DNA from: Actinospica durhamensis
GTDB lineage: Bacteria > Actinomycetota > Actinomycetes > Streptomycetales > Catenulisporaceae
Direction of reading: 5' to 3'
Length of the DNA: 32,270 bases
Assembly: GCF_018139695.1 (NCBI RefSeq)
Contig: NZ_JAGSOG010000083.1
Location: forward strand, 1 to 32,270
Shown piece after piece: positions 1 to 8,690 of this stretch (its first letter is position 1; every line of letters starts with the position of its first letter). Position numbers and translations under genes: made by a program. The notes under the pieces are model-generated. The model ran no database searches, was not told the origin of the DNA, and saw only the letters and a program-made list of their open reading frames with translations.

Positions 1-46
1 GGCTAGTCGATCCCCCCGCCCCCGTCCCGGAACCTGTTGCAGAGGC

Positions 47-96
47 TTGACACAGTCGGCTTCTGGCCATACACCACTGGTTGGAGAGCGCTCTCC
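47..96 (+). promoter_or_regulatory. Promoter and LacI/CebR-like operator of the GH3 gene
   Basis: A perfect -35 hexamer TTGACA lies at 47-52. After 17 bases a weak -10 (TACACC, 70-75) follows. A perfect 14-bp palindrome GGAGAGCGCTCTCC occupies 83-96, about where transcription would start. Its GAGCGCTC core is the signature of LacI-family regulators such as CebR, whose known operator is TGGGAGCGCTCCCA. The layout implies repression lifted by an oligosaccharide, probably a glucan or xylan fragment. The palindrome is seen directly; the identity of the regulator is inferred. Confidence 0.75.
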
Positions 97-196
97 GAAT
101 TCTCAGAGGCCAGATACGGCGGGCTGAGCTGCCGTTTCGCGGCGGCGGGCGCGCCGTGTCCCGCTGCCCACCCACCGCGGATCCGAAGGGACTGCA

Positions 197-3100
197 ATGA
201 GGCTTCTCCTTCTCCGGCGACCGCCGGGGCGCCCCACCGCGCCACCGAAGCGGCCGTCCACCCCGACACGCGCGCCGGCGAGGGCGCGGGGCCGGCGGCG
301 CTCCCCGCTGCGCGCGGTGCTCGCGGCGGCGGCGCTCTCCGCGCTCTCGCTCACGGCCGCGCCCACCGCGGCCCACGCCGCAGGCAGCGCGCCGTTCGGC
401 GGCACGGCAGCGGCCGTGCCGGGCACGGTCCAGGCGGCCAACTACGACACCGGCGGCCAGGGCGTGGCCTACAACGCCACGGCGAACGGGTCGGCCGACA
501 GCTACCGGTCGGACGGGATCGACCTGGAGACCACGGCCGACACCCAGGACACGACCGTGGCCGGCGGCGCCTACGACATGGGCTGGACGAACCCCGGTCA
601 GTGGTTCGACTACACGGTCGACGTGGCCACCGCGGGCACCTACAGCATCGCCCTGCGCCTGTCCTCGCCGTACGGGATCACGGACGCGCTGCACATCGCG
701 AACTCGGCCGGCACCAGCCTCTCCGGCCCGGTCGCCGTCCCGAACACCGGCGGCTACGAGACCTGGGCCACGGTGGCCGTCAGCGTCACGCTGCCGGCCG
801 GACAGCAGACGCTCACCCTGGATCAGGACTCGAACGGCTTCAACTTCCACTACATGACCTTCACGCAGACCTCGAGCGGCGGCGGGTCCGGCGGCACCGG
901 CACGAGCGGTGACGCGCCGTTCGGCGGGACGCCCGCGGCCGTGCCGGGCACCGTCCAGGTCGCGAACTACGACACGGGCGGCTCGGGCGTCGCGTACAGC
1001 GTCGCCTCGGCCAACGGAAGCGCCAACGGCTACCGGTCGGACGGCGTCGACCTGGAGACCACGGCCGACACCCAGGACACGACCGCGGCTGGCGGCACGT
1101 ACGACATGGGCTGGACGAATGCGGGCCAGTGGTTCAAATACACAGTTGAAGTCGCGACCGCCGGGACCTACACCGTGAGCTTCCGGGTGGCCTCGCCGTA
1201 CGGGATCACCGACGCGCTGCACATCGCGAACTCGGCCGGTACCAACCTCTCCGGCTCGGTCGCGGTCCCGAACACCGGCGGCTACGAGACGTGGGCGACG
1301 GTGACGGCCAGCGTGACTCTGGCGGCCGGCGCGCAGACCCTGACCGTGGATCAGGACTCGAACGGCTGGAACTTCCACTACTTCGCCTTCACGCAGGGTT
1401 CGACGAGCGGGGGCGGCGGTGGCACCGGCGGCACCGGCCCGACCGAGTACTGCGGCACGCAGGACCTCGCGCTGGACGAGCCGACCACGGCCTCCTCGGT
1501 CTACTCCACCACCGGCAACCCGCCGTCCGCCGCGACCGACGGTGACCCGGGCACCCGGTGGGAGAGCGCGTACAGCGACCCGCAGTGGCTGGAGGTGGAC
1601 CTCGGTTCGGTGCAGCAGATCTGCGGCATCGAGCTCCTCTGGGAGGCCGCGTACGCCTCGGCGTTCCAGATCCAGGTCTCCAACGACAACGCGACCTGGA
1701 CGACGGAGTACTCCACCACGGCCGGGACCGGCGGGACGCAGACCTTCAGCATCTCCGTGAACGCCCGCTACGTGCGCATGTACGCCACCGCCCGGGCCAC
1801 GCAGTGGGGCGACTCGATCTACGAGTTCGACGTCTACGGCCTGACCACGACCGCACCGGTGACCGGCGGCAACGGCACCGGCGGCAACGGGGTCTGCCCG
1901 TGGGTCGGGTCCACCGCGCCGGTGGCCCAGCGGGTGCAGCAGGTGCTCAACACCATGGACCAGGCCGAGGAGGTCACCCTGGCTTCGGGCGACGGCGCCA
2001 CCACGTACATCGGACAGGTCGGCGGCATCCCGAACCTGTGCATGCCGAACCTGAACATCGAGGACGGCCCGTCCGGAGTCGGTGACGGCAACGGCGGCGT
2101 GACCGCGTTCCCGGACGGCGAGAACGCCGCCGCGACCTGGGACCCGACGCTGATCGAGCAGGAGGGCGCGGCGAAGGGCGCCGAGTTCGCGGGCAAGGGC
2201 GCGAACGTCTCGCTCGGCCCGACCGCGAACCTGGTGCGCGACCCGCGCTGGGGCCGGACGTACGAGACCTACGGCGAGGACCCGTACCTGGCCGGCCAGG
2301 TCACCTCGGCCGAGGTGGACGGCCTGCAGAGCCAGGGCGTGATGGCCGACGTCAAGCACGTGGCGGCATACGACCAGGAGCAGTACCCGAACGGCGGCGA
2401 CAACGAGATCGTCGGTCAGCAGGCCTTGGAAGAGCTCTACCTCGCGCCCTTCCAGAGCGCCGTGGAGCAGGCCGCGCCGGCGTCGTTCATGTGCTCCTAC
2501 GCCGTGGTCAACGGCGCCCCCTCGTGTGCCAACGCCGACATGCTGGACAACGGGCTCGACAGCCAGGCCGACTTCGGCGGCTTCATCATCTCCGACTGGG
2601 GCGCGGCCGGCAACGCGGTCGCGGACGCCGAGGGCGGGATGGACGTGGCCATGCCCTTCACCGACTCCAGCTCAGTCTCCGCCGCCCTGGCCGCCGGGAC
2701 GCTGAACCAGTCCACGCTGAACGCGGGCGTCGCCAGGATCCTGACGCAGATGTTCGCGTTCGGCCTGTTCGACAACCCGCAGACCGGATCCCTCTCCGCC
2801 ACCGTCACCACCGCCGCGCACCAGCAGACCGCGCTGCAGATGGGTGAGGAGGGCACGGTCATGCTCAAGAACAACGGCCTTCTGCCGCTGAACCCGAGCG
2901 GCAGCGAGTCGATCGCGGTCATCGGCACCGACGGCGGCGCCGCGGTGGAGATCGCCGGCGGCGGCAGCGGCGGGGTGGACAGCAACAACGCGGTCTGGCC
3001 GCTCACCGGCATCCAGGACGCGGTCGGGCCCAACGTGAAGGTCACCTACACCGCGGGCGACGACAACGGCACCACCGACATCCCGCAGGCGGTGGCCGCC

Positions 3101-4267
3101 GCGCAGGCCGCGACAGACGCGATCGTCTACGTCAGCCTGCCCGAGGGCGAGGAGAGCGACCTGACCTCGATCGACCTCTCCAGCACGGACGAGACGATGA
3201 TCGACGACGTCGCGGCGGTCAACCCGCACACGATCGTGGTGATCAACAGCGGCGGACCCGTGGTGATGCCGTGGCTGGGCAACGTCGCGGGCGTGTTCGA
3301 GAACTGGTACGGCGGCCAGGAGACGGGCGCGGCGACCGCGGCGCTGATCTTCGGCACCGTCGATCCGTCCGGCAAGCTGCCGGTCACCTTCCCGTCCAGC
3401 CTCAGCCAGGTCCCGGCGCAGACCACCGCGCAGTGGCCCGGCACCGCGACCGGCACGACCTACAGCGAGGGCGTGGACATCGGCTACCGCTGGTACCAGT
3501 CCCAGAACATCACTCCGGCCTTCCCCTTCGGTTACGGCCTGTCCTACACCGACTTCTCCTTCTCCAACCTCAGCGTCGGGGCCTTCAACTCCGACGGCAA
3601 CGCGACCGTGACCGCGACGGTGACCAACACCGGCTCGGTGGCCGGCGCCGACGTGGCGCAGCTGTACGTGGGCGACCCGGCCGCCAGCGCGGATCCGCCG
3701 GAGCAGCTCAAGGGCTTCCAACGCGTCTCGCTCACCCCGGGCCAGAGCGCCACGGTCTCCTTCCCGATCGACATCCACGACCTGGCCTCCTGGTCCTCGG
3801 CGGACAACCAGTGGGAGGCGCAGGCCGGCACGTACTCGATCAAGGTCGGAGACGCGTCGAACAACCTGCCGCTCTCTGGCACGACCAGCCTGGCCCAGAA
3901 GCTCACCGGCCAGATCGCCGCCGGCGCCTCCGGAGCCGGCGTCTCCCTGGCCAACACCGCCGTCAGCGCGAACGTCACCGCCAACAGCGGCGTGCCGGGC
4001 GCCGAGACCGTCGGCGTGGTCAACCCCTTCGGCTACAGCAGCCCGAAGGGCGCCGCGGTCTCGTTCCCGATCCAGGCCGTGGACTCCAACACGGCGCAAA
4101 CCCTCACCCTCACCGCGACCGGCCTACCCCCGGGCATCACCATCGCCTCCAACGGCACGGTCTCCGGCACCGGCACCACCCTCGGCACCTACACGGTCAC
4201 AGTGACGGCGAAGGACACGGCAGGAGTCACCGGCACGGCGACGTTCGTCTGGTCCGTCGTGCAGTAG
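197..4267 (+). CDS. Secreted multidomain GH3 glycoside hydrolase (CBM6-CBM6-CBM32-like-GH3)
   Basis: A 1356-residue secreted enzyme of the beta-glucosidase/beta-xylosidase family. The ATG at 197 follows a GAAGGGA ribosome site. An unusually long Arg/Pro-rich n-region precedes a hydrophobic core and an AHA signal-peptidase site (residues 1-61). Two near-identical CBM6 modules follow (about 63-222 and 239-400), split by Gly/Ser/Thr linkers. Next is an F5/8 type C (CBM32-like) domain at about 417-549. The GH3 catalytic domain runs from about 570. The nucleophile is Asp800 in the ISDWG motif, and the acid/base is probably Glu985 or Glu986 in GEESD. The C-terminal GH3 domain ends in the GYRWY and FPFGYGLSY motifs, followed by a fibronectin-like domain and a putative Ig domain (about 1270-1356). 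Three N-terminal binding modules suggest action on insoluble plant or fungal polysaccharide. Exact substrate cannot be read from sequence. Confidence 0.93.
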   Translation: MRLLLLRRPPGRPTAPPKRPSTPTRAPARARGRRRSPLRAVLAAAALSALSLTAAPTAAHAAGSAPFGGTAAAVPGTVQAANYDTGGQGVAYNATANGSADSYRSDGIDLETTADTQDTTVAGGAYDMGWTNPGQWFDYTVDVATAGTYSIALRLSSPYGITDALHIANSAGTSLSGPVAVPNTGGYETWATVAVSVTLPAGQQTLTLDQDSNGFNFHYMTFTQTSSGGGSGGTGTSGDAPFGGTPAAVPGTVQVANYDTGGSGVAYSVASANGSANGYRSDGVDLETTADTQDTTAAGGTYDMGWTNAGQWFKYTVEVATAGTYTVSFRVASPYGITDALHIANSAGTNLSGSVAVPNTGGYETWATVTASVTLAAGAQTLTVDQDSNGWNFHYFAFTQGSTSGGGGGTGGTGPTEYCGTQDLALDEPTTASSVYSTTGNPPSAATDGDPGTRWESAYSDPQWLEVDLGSVQQICGIELLWEAAYASAFQIQVSNDNATWTTEYSTTAGTGGTQTFSISVNARYVRMYATARATQWGDSIYEFDVYGLTTTAPVTGGNGTGGNGVCPWVGSTAPVAQRVQQVLNTMDQAEEVTLASGDGATTYIGQVGGIPNLCMPNLNIEDGPSGVGDGNGGVTAFPDGENAAATWDPTLIEQEGAAKGAEFAGKGANVSLGPTANLVRDPRWGRTYETYGEDPYLAGQVTSAEVDGLQSQGVMADVKHVAAYDQEQYPNGGDNEIVGQQALEELYLAPFQSAVEQAAPASFMCSYAVVNGAPSCANADMLDNGLDSQADFGGFIISDWGAAGNAVADAEGGMDVAMPFTDSSSVSAALAAGTLNQSTLNAGVARILTQMFAFGLFDNPQTGSLSATVTTAAHQQTALQMGEEGTVMLKNNGLLPLNPSGSESIAVIGTDGGAAVEIAGGGSGGVDSNNAVWPLTGIQDAVGPNVKVTYTAGDDNGTTDIPQAVAAAQAATDAIVYVSLPEGEESDLTSIDLSSTDETMIDDVAAVNPHTIVVINSGGPVVMPWLGNVAGVFENWYGGQETGAATAALIFGTVDPSGKLPVTFPSSLSQVPAQTTAQWPGTATGTTYSEGVDIGYRWYQSQNITPAFPFGYGLSYTDFSFSNLSVGAFNSDGNATVTATVTNTGSVAGADVAQLYVGDPAASADPPEQLKGFQRVSLTPGQSATVSFPIDIHDLASWSSADNQWEAQAGTYSIKVGDASNNLPLSGTTSLAQKLTGQIAAGASGAGVSLANTAVSANVTANSGVPGAETVGVVNPFGYSSPKGAAVSFPIQAVDSNTAQTLTLTATGLPPGITIASNGTVSGTGTTLGTYTVTVTAKDTAGVTGTATFVWSVVQ
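389..1398 (+). repeat. Internal duplication: two CBM6 modules
   Basis: The segment of about 480 bp from 389 recurs from 911, with matching positions offset by 522-528 bp. Long stretches are nearly identical in DNA, for example around 669-710 and 1198-1238. Each copy encodes the same run of motifs (APFGG, VPGTVQ, YRSDG, DLETTADTQDTT, GQWF, SPYGITDALHIANSAG). This indicates a recent in-frame duplication or ongoing gene conversion between the copies. Confidence 0.9.
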
Positions 4268-4311
4268 GCGGCAGGCAGTAGTCGAACATCGAAAGCCGTA
4301 TCAGCACACAG

Positions 4312-4343
4312 TTCGCCCGGCCGAGGGAACTCGGCCGGGCGAA
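4312..4343. terminator. Bidirectional terminator between convergent genes
   Basis: A perfect 14-bp inverted repeat (4312-4325 and 4330-4343) with a GGAA tetraloop. It lies 44 bp after the GH3 stop and 6 bp past the stop of the convergent LRR-Roc gene, so it can serve both. There is no U-tract, which is usual for actinobacterial terminators. Confidence 0.85.
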
Positions 4344-4349
4344 TGCCGT

Positions 4350-7300
4350 CTATCGCGGCGGCGGGAGTAGGGATCTCCCCGCCACCCGGCGCCGGTGATT
4401 GAGGTATGGCGCGGCATGCTCGGGACAGAGGTAGAGGGTCAGACCCTCGGGCGTGGCGATGCGACTGAGCCCACCCCACCTCCGTGTCGGATCCAGCTCG
4501 ACGAGTTTGGCCTCCAGCTCCCGGAAGTCCGCCTCGCTCGAGGCCCGTTCCATCGGCGCGTCTCCCACGTTCGGACCGTCCCCGGCCGTGATGACGAACT
4601 GCTCGGGCAAGTCCTCGACCAACGCCGAGAACAGCTCGATGTCCGCCTTCCGCCGGTCGTTGAGGTGCTCGACGGTGACGCCGAGGATCGGTCCGGCCAA
4701 GGGGGCCACGTGCTTGAGCACGAGGAGCAGCTCGCGCAGATAGGGGCCGATGCGGCGCAACCAGAGTGGCGACTCGCTGAACTGGTAGACGCCCGCGCCG
4801 CCCGGCAGCGGGTGCCAGCTGCCCGGCTCCTCGCAGTAGAGGGAGAGCTCGAACCGTGCCCCGCGGACCCGCCCGCCATGCAGCTCGGCGACGGTGAAGA
4901 CGCTCGGGCACCTGGTCTCGAGTCCCTCCTGGACCTGCTGCTGCAGTTTGAGGAACATCCGCTGCCCGTCGCCGGCGTGCTCCTCGAGCCGCTCCAGTAC
5001 ATTCGTACCCTGTTTCTCCAGCCGGGCCAGGGCACCGCGGATCTCCTCTCGCTCCGAGGGCGGCAGGCCGAGCAGCAGCAGCGGTACGTGGACGGATTCG
5101 CCGGTCCGGTGGCACTCGATGTCCAGCCGCGGCGGGGTCCGTTCGAGGCGGCGTTGCAGGTCCTCGTAGGCGAACAGCTCGGTGCAGCCCGGGCTGCACT
5201 GGCAGGGCACGAGGCGTTTGACGTGCAGACCGGGGTAGCGGCCGAGCGTCAGGTTCAGCCCGTCATCGAGCACTGCGAAAAACGTGGCGGGCGACGGTCC
5301 GCGCACGGCGAGCTCGACGGTGTTGCGGTGCTGGTCCGCGCGGATCAGGGCTCGATGACGCCCGTCCGGGTGCGCCAGCACCGCGCCGGTGCGCCAGTGC
5401 GTGTCGGTGGTGAAGCGGTGCGACCGCGCGATGAACCAGGTCGGGATGCCCGGCGGCGTCGTGTTGAGCTGGTAGTGCACCCGGACCTCGTGCTCCTCGG
5501 CTCCCGGTGCCACCCGGTCCCACTGCTCCTGGTACGCGGCCGGCGCGCTCCACGGCAGCCGTTCGACCACGAGGCTCAGATCGTCGCCGTGTTCGCCGTC
5601 GGTCTTGTACGACAGGTCGTACTCCTCCATCATGCCGAGAAAGTGGTCGCGCATCCCGCGATCCAGGTCCTCCCAGAGCGCGTCGAGGTGGCCGCGGCTG
5701 AGCAGGCCGTGACAGTGCTCGACCTCGGGGCTGTCCAGGACGCGGCTGATGTAGGAGTTGACCCACTCGGGCCGCAGGATGACCGTGTCGCGCAGCTCGC
5801 GCACGTCCATGTGGAACAGGATCGCGCCGAGGGCGTGCAGCGCGCTCGCGATGAACCGCTGGTGCTGCGTGTTGGCGAGTCCGCTCTCGCGCATCGTGAG
5901 CCACAGCCGGGCAGGCGTGACGTGTTTGTCCGGCAGTGCCTGTACGGCGTTCGCGGCGTTCAGCCAGGTGGTCGGCCACTCGATCCCCATCAGGGGCAGA
6001 TTCGCCGCGGTGTCGGCGATGCTGCCGCGCAGCTTGTCGATTCCGTCCCCGGTCTCGTTGTCGATCGCGACGCTCGCGACGATCTGCGGGTATTCGCCCC
6101 GGAGGTCGTCGTAGGGCAGATCCACGGGCCTTCCCTCGGGCGGCGCATTCGTCGCGACGAGCACCACGGGCGACTTCGGCGCCCGCGCCGCGATGATGTC
6201 CAGCCAGTACCTCAGCCGCCCCTGGTCCCAGCCGAGGCGGTTGTTCCACAGCAGCAGGAAGAGCGAGCGGTCGGTCAGGAAGAACTGGTGGGTGGCGTGA
6301 TAGATCTCCTGGCCGCCGAAGTCCCAGGTACGCAGGTACATCCGAGTCCCCGGCCGTTCGGGATGCGGAACGCGGTAGTCGAAGGTGCGCATCCCATGGG
6401 TCGTGGACTCCTTCGGGTCGAAGGGCTCATCGATCAGGCTCTTGATGGTGGAGGTCTTCCCGACGCCGCCCTGTCCGACGACCAGCATCTTCGACTCCCA
6501 CTGATGCGACGAGCCGCGCCGGCACTCCGCCAGGAACTCGAGGACCGCCGAGATACCGTCGGCGGCGATCTCCGGAGGCGGGCTGATCAGCGGATTCGAG
6601 TGGACGTCGAGCTCCTTGAGGTACGGCATGTCCAGGAGCCGGTCGTCGAGCGTGCGGATCGCGTTCCGGTCGAGGCCGAGCTTGTGCAGGCGCAGATCAA
6701 GCACTGCGGGTGGTACTGCGGTGAGTTGATTCCCGGAGAGACTGAGCGACTTCAGGAGATACAGGCGGCTCAGCCCTGGGGGAACTTCGGAGATGAGGTT
6801 GTCATCCACCCTGAGATTCCGCAGTGAACGCAGTGAATCGACCTCGTCCGGCAGAACCTCGAGCTTGTTGCTCGCGAGTTCCAGGTTCTCCAATCTGCGA
6901 AGGGACCGGATCGATGCGGGAAGCCGGGCGAGCTCGCTTCCCCCGGCGAAGAGACTCTGCAATCTCGTCAGTCCACCGATCCATTGGGGGAGCTCTCTGA
7001 GCCCCGTTTCGTACGCGTTGAAGTGCATGAGCTTGCGCAGGTTGGCTATCGAATCCGGGAGCGTGTCGATGGGGGACGAGTAGAACGACAGTGTACGAAG
7101 CTGGGTGAGTTCACCGATCCAGTCGGGCAGTTCGTCCAGGTCGAGTTTGTTGAGCCACAGTACCTGCAGCCCCCTGAGGGACCGGACCCACGCGGGAACC
7201 TCGGCCAGCCCGCTGCCGACGCCCAGTCCGGTCAGGCTCGGGAGATCGCCGATCCAGGCAGGCATTTCGGCGAGCGAGGAGTTTTCGAAGTACAGGGCGC

Positions 7301-8672
7301 GTATCCGGGCGTGGCCGCGGAGCGTGGCAGGAACCTCAGTGATCGGGTTCGCTGACAGAGCGAGCAGCTGCAGCCGAGGTAACTCTGCCACCCAGTCAGG
7401 CACCGTGGTCAGCCCGACGCTCTGGAGCCACAACTGCTCCAGCCGACGCAGCCGTGCCATCGCCGCAGGCAGCGACTCGAGCCTGGAGCCGGCGCAGGAC
7501 AATGTGATCAGTTTGTCGAGTGACGAGATGGAGCCCGGTATTTCAGTCAGCACGTTGTCGTCGAGGATCAACCGGCGCAGATCCCGGCACCGCGTGATAC
7601 AGGATGGAAACTCGGCCAGCTGATTGCTGCCAAGCGCGAGGTCGCGTAGACGACTGAACTCGCCCAGCCAGGCCGGCACGGTGGCGAGCTGGTTTCCCTG
7701 GGCGTGAAGGAGGTTGAGCCTCTTGAGCGCCCGCAGCGATTCGGGGAGTTCGGCCAGGGAGCAACCGTCGATCTTCAAGCTCCGCAGCCTCGCCAGCTGT
7801 GCGGTCCAGGCAGGGACAGCTTTCAGTTCGTTGCCGCCGATGGCCAGTGCGGTGAGTCTGTGCAGGTGCGGGATGGTATTGGGCAGTTCCTTCAGTGCGT
7901 TGGCCTGAACGTTGAGCGAGCGCAGTGCCGTGAGGTTCCCCACGACCTCGGGCAGCGCGCGAAGGTCGTTAGCTTGCACGTTCAGGGATCGGAGCGATGT
8001 CAGCTCGCCGATCCAGTCCGGAAGTCCTCGAAGCTGATTGCCACTCAGGTCCAGGGCGGTCAGCCGGCCGAGGTGCCGCAGCACGGCAGGAACGCGGTCG
8101 AAGTGGTTGGCCGAGGCCTCGACGCGCTCGAGCCGCCGCATATCGCCGAACCACGGCGGCAGGTCCGTCAGCCAGTTGCGTGACACGTCGAGCGCGGTCA
8201 ACCGTGGGAGTGAAGGCAGCCAATCGGGCAGCTCGCCCAGCTGGAGATCACCGATGTACAGCGCGCCGAGCGCGTGCAGACCGGCGATCCAATCCGGCAA
8301 CCGCGCGATGTCGGTGCCCGTGATGCCCAGGACCGCCAGCTGACGTAGCCCGGTCACCGAATCGGGAAGGCCTGTCAGGAAGTTGCGGTGCAGTCGCAGG
8401 CTTCTGAGCTCGGTCAGTCCGCCGATCCAGTCCGGAAGCTCGGTCAGATCGTTGTCGTCGAGATGGAGAACCTCCAGCGAAGAGCGCTCGGCCATCCACG
8501 AGGGCAGTTGCTCCAACTGGTTCTGCTGCAGGTACAGCTTGCGCAGGCCTTCAATCTCGCGCAGTTCCTCCGGCACCTGCGTCAGCTGGAGGTCTTTGAG
8601 CCACAGCGAGGTCTTCCCTCGCCGGATCGCCCGGCGTATCCGCAGTCGTGCCTCGTCCTCGCCCCAAGTCAT
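4350..8672 (-). CDS. LRR-Roc-COR (ROCO family) GTPase protein
   Basis: A 1440-residue ROCO protein. The ATG at 8672 has a GGGAGGG site just upstream. Residues about 22-710 form 30 consecutive leucine-rich repeats of 23 residues (two are 22). About 13 repeats carry Trp in a P-x-W motif. The Roc GTPase follows: P-loop GQGGVGKTS at 733-741 (Lys739) and G3 WDFGGQE at 783-789. The usual G4 [TN]KxD/THxD motif is replaced by ATNAPP. A COR-type dimerisation region spans about 880-1110. Four cysteines at 1157, 1159, 1163 and 1187 resemble a zinc site. A helical C-terminal region ends in LYLCPEHAAPY. There is no signal peptide, so it should be cytoplasmic. It lies 18 bp after the preceding gene and is probably co-transcribed. 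The LRR part is visibly less GC-rich than the rest. Bacterial ROCO proteins are mostly of unknown function; signalling or defence is possible but not shown. Confidence 0.9.
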   Translation of the reverse strand: MTWGEDEARLRIRRAIRRGKTSLWLKDLQLTQVPEELREIEGLRKLYLQQNQLEQLPSWMAERSSLEVLHLDDNDLTELPDWIGGLTELRSLRLHRNFLTGLPDSVTGLRQLAVLGITGTDIARLPDWIAGLHALGALYIGDLQLGELPDWLPSLPRLTALDVSRNWLTDLPPWFGDMRRLERVEASANHFDRVPAVLRHLGRLTALDLSGNQLRGLPDWIGELTSLRSLNVQANDLRALPEVVGNLTALRSLNVQANALKELPNTIPHLHRLTALAIGGNELKAVPAWTAQLARLRSLKIDGCSLAELPESLRALKRLNLLHAQGNQLATVPAWLGEFSRLRDLALGSNQLAEFPSCITRCRDLRRLILDDNVLTEIPGSISSLDKLITLSCAGSRLESLPAAMARLRRLEQLWLQSVGLTTVPDWVAELPRLQLLALSANPITEVPATLRGHARIRALYFENSSLAEMPAWIGDLPSLTGLGVGSGLAEVPAWVRSLRGLQVLWLNKLDLDELPDWIGELTQLRTLSFYSSPIDTLPDSIANLRKLMHFNAYETGLRELPQWIGGLTRLQSLFAGGSELARLPASIRSLRRLENLELASNKLEVLPDEVDSLRSLRNLRVDDNLISEVPPGLSRLYLLKSLSLSGNQLTAVPPAVLDLRLHKLGLDRNAIRTLDDRLLDMPYLKELDVHSNPLISPPPEIAADGISAVLEFLAECRRGSSHQWESKMLVVGQGGVGKTSTIKSLIDEPFDPKESTTHGMRTFDYRVPHPERPGTRMYLRTWDFGGQEIYHATHQFFLTDRSLFLLLWNNRLGWDQGRLRYWLDIIAARAPKSPVVLVATNAPPEGRPVDLPYDDLRGEYPQIVASVAIDNETGDGIDKLRGSIADTAANLPLMGIEWPTTWLNAANAVQALPDKHVTPARLWLTMRESGLANTQHQRFIASALHALGAILFHMDVRELRDTVILRPEWVNSYISRVLDSPEVEHCHGLLSRGHLDALWEDLDRGMRDHFLGMMEEYDLSYKTDGEHGDDLSLVVERLPWSAPAAYQEQWDRVAPGAEEHEVRVHYQLNTTPPGIPTWFIARSHRFTTDTHWRTGAVLAHPDGRHRALIRADQHRNTVELAVRGPSPATFFAVLDDGLNLTLGRYPGLHVKRLVPCQCSPGCTELFAYEDLQRRLERTPPRLDIECHRTGESVHVPLLLLGLPPSEREEIRGALARLEKQGTNVLERLEEHAGDGQRMFLKLQQQVQEGLETRCPSVFTVAELHGGRVRGARFELSLYCEEPGSWHPLPGGAGVYQFSESPLWLRRIGPYLRELLLVLKHVAPLAGPILGVTVEHLNDRRKADIELFSALVEDLPEQFVITAGDGPNVGDAPMERASSEADFRELEAKLVELDPTRRWGGLSRIATPEGLTLYLCPEHAAPYLNHRRRVAGRSLLPPPR

Positions 8673-8690
8673 CGCGCCCTCCCCGCCCTG

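Noticed and set aside
4395-6827. Long plus-strand open frame of 810 codons inside the LRR-Roc-COR gene
   Set aside because: It is antisense to a gene with clear LRR, P-loop and COR motifs. Its own translation is low-complexity Arg/Gln/Val-rich sequence typical of GC-rich shadow frames.
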